A DNA stretch of 64,000 nucleotides. It comes from Rapana venosa (lineage: Eukaryota; Mollusca; Gastropoda; Neogastropoda; Muricidae). Location: assembly GCA_028751875.1 (NCBI GenBank), contig CM054151.1, positions 39,581,198 to 39,645,197 of the forward strand, given 5' to 3'. Shown in pieces: positions 56,735 through 64,000 of the stretch. The notes below the pieces were generated by a model. The model searched no databases. It was not told where the DNA came from and saw nothing but the letters and a program-made list of their open reading frames with translations. Positions within the stretch are counted from its first letter, which is position 1. Every line of letters starts with the position of its first letter. The position numbers and the translations under genes were made by a program.

Positions 56735-58952
56735 TGTCGTTTTCATTTTGTGTTTTCCTAAATAAATTCAAGCTCTTCTGGTCTCATTTTTAGCCTAGTG
56801 ACACTCATCATCCAACCATCTTGACAGTTTATTCTGACAGGTATGACGTCTAGTGAGCATGCACCTACTAGCCTCATTCAGACATTGTGTGCATTGCTCC
56901 AGAGCATCATCTATGTCACTGTTAAGTAGGTTTACTGCACTAACAATTCTATTCTGCATGGTGTTTCAATAAATTCTTCCTTTTGATCATCTTTCCAGAC
57001 ATGTTTTTTCCACGTCACCATTTTCTTCTTTGTCTGATTGTTCAACATTTTGTTTTGTCACATCCGGTTTCAAGTGAATCCTCATAAAAACAGGCAGATG
57101 ATCTGACTTTGATGTGCTTTTCATGTCCACAGCTAAAATATCAACAGATGCATACCATTCACAAGACATGATAAAATAGTCAAATGTGACTGAAATGTAT
57201 GTATAGTCCTGTGACTGAAATGTATGTATAGCCATCATCAAAGTCATGTTGATACAGACCATTTAAAATTAAGTAATCAAACATATGAAAGGTTTCAAGC
57301 AGCTGATTGCCAAACACATTTGTTTGTTTGTCTTGTGAATTTCTAGAATAATCATGTGCAACATATATTGTATTTAACTCCCAATCAAATTCATCATCAG
57401 AAAAGGAAATGTTTTCACATGCTGTTCTTGCATTCAAATCACCAGTTAGTAGAACATTAAATCATTAATTGATTCCTGCAAGTCCAATGTACAATGCTCT
57501 AGCATTTCCATGCCATAACCATTTTGGTAATAATTCTAAAATATAAAATCATATGGGGCTATGCGTAAGTACAAATTAGCAGTACATCTTTATTAGTTTG
57601 TAACAGATCCTCTTGGATGTTAAGCACAACCATATCATTATATATTACATCAACCTTTTCACTTAGCAGGCATACTTTTTCTTCACCATCACTATCACTC
57701 CTCCAGAATATCGGCCCTGATGCCACAGTTTCTTGGCCTTTGATGTAAATACAACAAAATCACTGAATAGTGGTGATTCAAAATCAAAACTTACAATGTT
57801 TCTGTTAAACGTATAAAATCATAAGGCAAAATGAAATTAACAAAATCATTATTTTCTAACTTTTTTAATAAGCCATTTACATTATAGTTGAGAAAATTAA
57901 TATGTTGTTTGTGTACAGTATTTACAAACAGTTTTGTCTGCTTCTCTTTGACTTTATTAACAGAGCCAGAAAATAGGGTTTCATTACTTTTAGATGTAGA
58001 TTTTGTTTCTGTGGCCCGGCCAATGTCCTGTTTCTTGGATACAGAGGCTCCAGAATTAGCAGGCTTTCTTTTCTCACGCGAGGCCACTCTGCTCTCATGG
58101 AGATGTTCCCCCACTGACACTCTCCTGAGAGAGTCCAGGATGCTGGATTGGCTTACTGACCTGCGTGTCTCTACGTGCGTGCTTTGAGCTTCTGTTTGCT
58201 TCTGAGAGGCAGCATGCCTCGGAGACCTGGGCTGCCTCCCTGCTGCTGATGTCTGGGCATTACACAGGCTGACAGATCCTGCCTTGCCCTGCTCTGTCAC
58301 CTCCACCTTTCTCTAAGAGTCGGCGTTTTTACCTCTGATGGTGCCTGACTGTTGATGGACTATCTTACCATCTGTTCCTCTACCGTTCTTTACTTGTGAG
58401 ACCTCGCTGTCACCGTGTTTTACTGGACTCTTCACACTGTTGTTTTGGTCTACAGTGTCAGTGGGTCTGTCAACGTTGCCATCAGTCACTTCTTGAGTCT
58501 CATTCACCTTTGTTATATCTTGTTCACCGTCTGTTGTGTTCAGTCCATGTTCATGACTGTCAAGACCATGTTGGTGAAAGGTTTCCCTGTCACACCTCAT
58601 TTTTACTTCAGTTTCGTCATCTGCAGTTTTGTCATCATCTGTCTGTTCTTCCTTTCTGGGTGATGGAGAAAAGCTATTGTCTTTCTCGACAATGTTTTCC
58701 TCATTTTCGTCACTTTCACACCTGTCTGTATTTTTTTTTTAGTCATTGTGGCTGTTATAACACTCCCCAACAACCTCACACACTGTATTTATGCCAGGTT
58801 CTTGCAAATTCTTGCTTCGATCTTGACGCCTAGTTGTCCCGCTCTCAGAATAATGTTCTAGTCTATCAGCAGATTCTCTGGTCTCTTTGTGGCCCTGGTC
58901 CTTAAAAACCACAAACCGTCTGTGCTCAGGTGATGGAAAGTCATTGTCCTCC
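56735..58952 (-). pseudogene. nLTR-C N-terminal region, APE endonuclease and linker
   Basis: From 58952 on the minus strand a hydrophilic, low-complexity N-terminal region reads in broken frames: a DFPSPEHRRFVVF segment, an acidic stretch, then frames 58313-58600 and 57791-58306. The latter ends in FLNYNVNGLLKKLENNDF, the start of the endonuclease. The 57480-57780 part is disrupted. NARTACENISFSDDEFDWE lies at 57380-57437 (GD-NAR core), ILNGLYQHDFDDGYTYISVT at 57190-57260, an FDYFIMS segment, and KSDHLPVFMRI near 57080-57110, the SDHLP active-site motif. The linker runs on to an ETRRALNLFRKTQNENDRQI segment at about 56720, where nLTR-B begins. Both catalytic-site signatures remain, but several frame breaks exist. 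Confidence 0.82.
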
Positions 58953-59660
58953 TAGAGAGAGAGGAGGGGCGACATAGCGGGACAGAGAGAGAGAGAGGGA
59001 CAGAGAGAGGGGAGGACATAGCGGGACAGAGAGAGGGGGGGGGACAGGGAGAGGGGGGGACATAGCGGGACAGAGAGAGAGAGAGGGACAGAGAGAGAGA
59101 GGGGCGACATAGCAGGACAGAGAGAGAGAGGGGGACAGGGAGAGGGGGGGACATAGCGGGACAGAGAGAGAGGGGGAGGAGAGAAAGAGGGAGAGACAGG
59201 GGGAGAAAACGAGAGAGAGAGAGACAGAAGAGAGAGAGAGGGAGAGAGATAGGGAGAGAGAGAGGGAGGGGTAGAAAGGGGTAGAGAAAGAGGGGAAGAG
59301 AGGGGAGAGAGGGAGAGAGAGGTGGAGACAAAGAGGGAGAGAGAATGGAGAGAGGGAGATTAAGAGAAGAAGAGAGGGGAGATAGAGGGAGATAGGTGGA
59401 AAGAGAGAGAGACAGACAGGCAGACAGAGAGAGACAGACTGAGAGAGAGAGGTAGAGAGAGCAGGACAGAAAGAGAGACAGAGACAGCAACAGACGGACA
59501 GACCAAAAGAGAGACAGAGACAAAGAGAGACAGAGACAGCGACAGACGGACAGACACAAAGAGAAACACAGACAAAGAGAGATAGAGGCAGCGACAGACG
59601 GACAGACACAAAGAGAAACAGAGACAAAGATAGACAGAAAGAGACAGAGAGAAAGAGAGA
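58952..59660. repeat. GA-rich satellite with higher-order units
   Basis: GACATAGCGGGACAGAGAGA occurs near 58970, 59012, 59058, 59106 (one change) and 59151, every 42-48 bp. A second higher-order unit, GACAGCGACAGACGGACAGA plus CAAAGAGAAAC, repeats about every 55-60 bp at 59480-59640. Between them lies plain GA/GGGA repeat. Frames of 272 and 242 codons on the minus strand, made of Ser, Leu, Pro and Cys, are translations of the repeat and carry no gene. Confidence 0.92.
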
Positions 59661-59744
59661 GAACAGCAATGAACAAAGTTTATTCCTCAGACCACCAGCC
59701 CCTAGAATGGGGTCAAACCAAGTTTATGAAAATACCAAAGTACC

Positions 59745-61053
59745 ATGAAAATAGTAAACTCATCTCTTCTCAGGAATTTTTCCATCAGCTCTCAAAACTG
59801 CTATAGTTACACCTCTATTCAAAAAGCACGACCTCGACCCTAACATTCTGAAGAATTACAGGCCTGTTTCTAACCTACCTTTTATCTCTAAAGTCCTTGA
59901 AAAATTGTTCTGAAACAACTCAATAGCTATCTTCATTCCAACAATCTCCTTCACCCTTTTCAAGTCTGACTATGGCGCCAGCCACGGCACCAAAACCACC
60001 CTAGTTCACATCTTAAACACGCTTTTGTATACTTCTCACTCTCCTTGACTTATCTGCAGGCTTTGACACTATAGACCACTCAATTCTTTTCTACTGTCTC
60101 CAAAACACATTTGGTATTAAAGACACAGCCCTCACTTGGTTCAGTTTATACCTTACAGACCGATTCCACACAGTTACAGTAAATAAGATTCAATCAACAC
60201 CTGCCAAACTGGAATGTGGAGTCCCACAGGGGTCACTTCTCGGCTCTGTTCTTTTCACTCTCTACACTGCCACACTTTCAAATATAATAAACCGTCATCA
60301 AATCAGCCATCATTATCATGCAGACGACTCTCAGATTCTTAGCAGTGAAACTCCCAAAACTCTGCCTTCTCTCTTTACAAATATGTCCTACTGCCTTCAA
60401 GATATCCAAAATTGGATGACAGAGAACAAGTTACAGTTAAATGCAGATAAAACCGAAGCCATGCTTATAGGGACCAAACACAAAGTCTCTTCCATCACAA
60501 CAGCTTCGATAGAATTCGGCAATACATAGTTGTGCTACTATCAATTACGCGTATTAGTGCAGTTCGAAAGTATATGTCCACTGATGCAACATCCAAACTA
60601 GTCATGTCTCTAATTCTCTTACGTCTGGACTATTGCAATTCTCTTCTGGCTGGTCTGCCAGCATCATCTATCCACCCTCTTCAACGTATACAAACCTCTG
60701 CAGCTCGACTAGTCCTCAGAACGAAAAAATCTGAACACATTACACCTTTCTTGCGATCTCTCCACTGGCTGCCTATGCCACAGAGAGTAAACTATAAGAT
60801 CTGTACGCTCTGTTACAAATGTCTCCACAAAACAGCACCTTCCTACCTCTGTGAATGTCTTCACTTGTACACTCCTTCTCGTTCCCTCCGCTCTGCTGCA
60901 GATACCTTATGCTTAAGAATACCTAGATTCAACCAGTCCACTATTGGCCGTCGCTCTTTCTCTGGTTCTGGTCCAGTGATCTGGAATGACCTCCCTCTCT
61001 CCCTTTGTCAAAAGCCTACTTATGATGACTTTAGAGTCAGGTCACGGGCTTAG
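59745..61053 (+). pseudogene. nLTR-D (CR1/L2-like) RT and C-terminus
   Basis: Plus-strand reading: a TPLFKKHDLDPNILKNY segment (about 59815-59860), RPVSNLPFISKVLEK, a GFDTIDHSI segment (motif A, DLSAGFDTIDH), LECGVPQGSLLGSVLF at about 60210-60257, YHADDSQI near 60315-60340 (motif C with both Asp), a TENKLQLNADKTEAML segment and KHKVSS. A small deletion removes the segment after FGNT. The frame 60532-61053 is open for 173 codons: SLILLRLDYCNSLLAGLP, RIQTSAARLVL, ITPFLRSLHWLP, APSYLCECL and GPVIWNDLPLSL. The end is complete, unlike the 33.4 kb copy. Upstream frames are broken, so it is inactive. nLTR-A follows within a few bases. Confidence 0.87.
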
Positions 61054-61057
61054 CCCT

Positions 61058-64000
61058 TGCTACTGGTACCATGTAACCCAGTACTACCTGCCGCATATGA
61101 AGTCCCAACGGCGGATCAGGCGGAGGAGGAAACCTTTCCCAACGGCTGTGAAGGCGGAAGAGGATGACCAAAGGGCAGGGGGAGCTCTTATCCTTGGCTG
61201 GAAGTCCTCCTAGGAGTTGGAACTCCGAAGAAAAAACCTGCACTTACCGAGGCCGTTCTACACGTGGCAGTACCTGCACCTGTGGGACTCTGAGCGTCGG
61301 TAGGCGAGAGAGTGGAGAAGGGACTGCACAACTCCTCTTCACTTAAAAAAGTCACCTGTGCTGGTCAGGCAACCAGGCTAATGCCGGAACAATGAGGCTA
61401 GCCCATCAACAGCCAGTTTTCCCAAGCCCTGCGGCGATGGAGAAGTGGTAACGGGTACAGGCAGAGGATGCTGCTGGCAGTTCCTAGTCACGACTCTGCA
61501 CGCAGGCGGCTGTGGGGTGATGGTCGTCCGCCGTAGACTGGGGCAGATGCGGCGCCCGTATTCTCCTACAGTGTCAGAGCAGCCCTTTTTAGGGACAGCA
61601 CTGCTCTCCCCACACGGGGAAGGGGAGATAAAAGGATCCCTAAACAAAGCCTGCCTCTCTTAGTACCTAGTAGGAAACCGTACCTACTTGGACATCAAAC
61701 ACTAACGGTCGAAAACAACAGAAGAAAGGAACCAGGAGTCATGCCCTGACTCTGGGTGCCTGGAATGTTCGCACCCTTTTGGACAGAGACGACAGACCAG
61801 AGAGGCGTACAGCGCTCATTGCTAGAACGCTTAATCGCTACCAGGTGGACATAGCGGCCCTGAGCGAAACAAGGTTTGCTGGTGAAACCCATCTGGAGGA
61901 AGTTGGGGGGGGTTACACCTTCTACTGCATTGGGAAGCCAGATGACACACCAGGAACCTCAGGTGTGGGCTTTGCAATAAAAACCAAACTTGCACGACAG
62001 CTTGACAGCCTTCCACGTGGGATAAACGATAGGCTGATGACCCTACGTCTGAAGCTGTCCAAGGATCGCTTTTCCACAGTCATCAGCTGCTATGCCCCAA
62101 CGATGACCAACCCTGATGACATTAAAGAAGCTTTCTATGAAGACCTTAGCCGCACGATCTCAGCGGTAGACAGAAAGAACAGGCTGATTATCCTCGGGGA
62201 TTTCAATGCCCGCGTCGGCGTGGACTTCTCCTCCTGGCCAAAAGCCCGGCACGGCACTGGAAAGTGCAACTCCAACGGACTGCTTTTGTTCTCGCTCTGC
62301 GCGCAGCATGAACTGACCATCACTAACACCCTCTTTCAACAAGCAGACGAGTACAAGAACACATGGATGCACCCCCGCTCGAAGCAGTGGCACATGCTGG
62401 ACTGCGTAATCGTCCGGCAGAGGGACAGAGGTGATGTTTCCATTACACGCTGCATGAGAGGAGCAGTCTGTTGGTCGGACCATCACCTGGTACGCAGCAA
62501 GATGAACATCAGACTTGCACGCAAGCTCCAACCAGCCAGGCAGAAACCCCCCAGGAAGCTAAACATCCACCGCCTCCCTATCACCAAGGACGCACTACAG
62601 CAGCAAATCCAAGCAGCTCTCCAAGAAACCCCTGTATCGACTGATGTAGAAGAGATATGGGGCACCTTTAGATACGCTGTATACACAGCAGCAGCTGACA
62701 CACTCGGCTTTGTACAGAGGAGCCACAAAGACTGGTTTGACGAGAATGACTCTGAGATCTCCAAGCTCCCGAACACACTGCACAAACGGCATCAGGATCC
62801 CATTTCTGATAAAGACTGCCAGAGGAAGAAGAACCAGTACTTGCAAACCAAGCAACTTGTACAGAAGAGGCTGCGTGAGATGAAGAACAACTGGTGGGAA
62901 AGAAAGTCCGAAGAGTTTCAGTCAGCTGCTGACGCTCATGACATGAAGACCTTCCATGATGGTCTCCGAGCTGTATATGGGCCAAGAGCCACAGGATCAA
63001 CCCCTGTCCGACCCTTGGACCAGACCACTCTCCTGACAGACAAGAAAGACATCCTTACACGCTGGGAAGAGCACTTCAACACCCTCCTCAACAGGGACTC
63101 ATCTGTATCTGATGAGGCAATTGCAGCCCTCCCACAGCTACCAGTCAGTGACTCACTAGCTGGCCCTCCCACAAAGGCCGAGACCTGGAAAGCCCTGAAG
63201 CTGACAACATCAGGAAAAGCACCAGGAGCGGATGGAATCCAGGCCGATATCTACAAGTGTGGAGGCGAGGTGCTGACAGACAAGCTGACCGCCCTGTTCC
63301 AATCTATCTGGGAGAAAGGGGAGGTCCCCAAGGATTTCAAGGATGCTTCAATTGTCCACATTTACAAACGGAAGGGAGACAAAACATGCTGCAACAACCA
63401 CCATGGAATCTTCTTAGCATTGCTGGCAAAATCTTCGCCCGCATTATACTGAACAGACTGATTGACCATGCCTCCAACACAGTCATCCCTGAAGCACAGT
63501 GCGTTTTCCGCTCAGGCAGGGGAACATGTGACATGGTGTTTGCAGTACGCCAGTTGCAAGAAAAGTGCCGTGAGCAGAACATGGAGCTCCACATGGTCTT
63601 TGTAGACCTAACCAAGGCCTTCGACACGGTGAACCGCCGTGGGCTGTGGAAGATCCTCCTAAAGTTTGGTTACCCAAAGAGCCTAATACAGCTGATTGCG
63701 TCACTCCACGATGGCTTGCAGGCGAGAGTACAGGAAAATACTGACATGTCGAATCCATTTCCTGTGGTAAATGGAGTGAAGCAGGGCTGCGTCCTGGCAC
63801 CCACACTGTTCTCTATTCTCTTCTCTGCCATGCTGATTGACGCCTTCCAAGACTGTGACAGGGGTATCTACATTCAGTTTCGCACTGATGGCAAACTTTT
63901 CAACTTGCGGCGACTCCATGCTAGATCCAGGGTGTCTGAGGCACTGTTGAGAGAGTTCCTCTTCGCTGATGATTGCGCACTTGCCGCACACACCCATGAG
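61058..64000 (+). pseudogene. nLTR-A, best preserved copy, cut by the window end
   Basis: A non-coding leader (61058-61670) starts with CTACTGGTACCATGTAACCC. The reading frame opens after a stop at 61671; no obvious ATG is seen before LGAWNVRTLLD (61750-61783), the endonuclease start. Landmarks follow: IAALSETRFA, GGGYTFYCIG, VGFAIKTKL, ILGDFNARVGVDFSSW (about 62190-62240), WMHPRSKQWHMLDCVI, an AVCWSDHHLVRSK segment (62465-62500, the SDH site), a linker, a TSGKAPGADGIQADIY segment (63210-63255), IWEKGEVPKDFKDASIVHI, then a frameshift near 63405. The next frame has a GRGTCDMVFAVRQLQEKC segment, VFVDLTKAFDTVNRRGLW (63598-63650), NGVKQGCVLAPTLFS (63771-63815) and FLFADDCALAAH (63958-63990) at the edge. 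All endonuclease and RT signature residues seen are intact. One frameshift is the only clear lesion, so it is young. Confidence 0.88.

Larger units (their letters stand above)
54605..56735 (+). mobile_element. nLTR-B (RTE-like), 5'-truncated, 3' half well preserved
   Basis: It starts in the post-endonuclease linker (RIKFALEKLKAPEVVEIFF), passes a YQLGKDLTSKKQGK segment near 55010-55050, and has RT motif A as KAFDRVWDG at 55618-55645 in smeared sequence. LRFADDID at about 55891-55915 keeps the motif C Asp pair. The 245-codon frame 55959-56696 holds an EISAEKTKLMT segment, a QSFKYLGAIVSD segment, FLYACESWTLT, MRCFRRLLGISYKDH, KLKWYGHVTRS, ILQGT-type VLQGTVQGGRRRGRPRKSWE and ends near RSSD. The element finishes in (ATAG)n, typical of RTE 3' ends. 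It is the same clade as the 46.4 kb copy. It sits, in opposite orientation, inside an nLTR-C. Confidence 0.88.

Noticed and set aside
57888..58833. Plus-strand frames of 80-145 codons over 57.9-58.8 kb
   Set aside because: They are antisense to the nLTR-C N-terminal region and show no recognisable domain.
58858..59676. 272- and 242-codon minus-strand frames rich in Ser, Leu and Cys
   Set aside because: They are translations of the GA satellite; several frames are open at once because the repeat lacks stop codons.

Overview
The window looks like eukaryotic, metazoan DNA, most likely from a marine invertebrate and plausibly a mollusc. This is inferred from four things: layered non-LTR retrotransposon remains, tRNA-derived SINEs, very dense (CA)n/(CT)n microsatellites, and the absence of bacterial-style coding density. 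I found no host protein-coding gene, rRNA gene, functional tRNA gene, CRISPR array or operon. Everything that reads as protein is retroelement debris, often frameshifted, so most long open frames are repeat artefacts.

I use these working names. nLTR-A: endonuclease/reverse transcriptase of the type often auto-labelled 'craniofacial development protein 2-like'. nLTR-B: RTE/BovB-like. nLTR-C: a LINE with a WNVNG-type APE endonuclease, RT and a C-terminal CxxC...H...C domain. nLTR-D: CR1/L2-like, ending in an HWLP region. nLTR-E: another CR1/L2-like group. SINE-1 to SINE-4 are four tRNA-derived SINE families.

Layout. 1-13150: AT-rich, stop-dense, almost no recognisable repeats, three long poly-C tracts and one possible LINE C-terminus at 6.4 kb. 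13150-21140: the same kinds of repeats as elsewhere (nLTR-D piece, SINE-1, a long nLTR-C copy), but the bases are smeared into homopolymers, consistent with poor consensus. 21150-24130: an inverted/sense pair of nLTR-C fragments and a second nLTR-C tail. 25380-29715: LINE/SINE tail fragments, SINE-2, a broken nLTR-A and an RNase H fragment. 29790-32990: minisatellites, SINE-3 inside a (CT)n tract, SINE-2, and an nLTR-C C-terminus flanked by (GT)n. 32985-34680: a broken nLTR-D on the minus strand. 34950-39240: a near full-length minus-strand nLTR-A, with a 1.2 kb poly-G/poly-T artefact in place of its central and late RT region. 39600-40460: SINE-2 and SINE-1. 41880-43960: decayed nLTR-E. 44080-45205: G/T-skewed block. 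46290-49920: an nLTR-E fragment split by an nLTR-B flanked by a 10-bp target-site duplication. 50240-52690: tandem array of an AT-rich core joined to (CA)n(CT)n. 52716-53027: intact SINE-4 with a 13-bp target-site duplication. 53490-58952: one minus-strand nLTR-C opened by a 5'-truncated nLTR-B and by a small repeat. 58952-59660: GA-rich satellite. 59745-61053: nLTR-D. 61058-64000: the best preserved nLTR-A, running off the window end.

The window is a record of nested insertion: SINEs share 3' tails with LINE-like sequence, elements land in each other and in microsatellites, and insertion order can be read from duplications. I saw no new enzymatic or defence system. The most informative signals are the nested insertions with clean duplications, the tandem core/microsatellite array, the shared 5' motif of unrelated LINEs, and evidence that about 13 kb of the window is degraded consensus.
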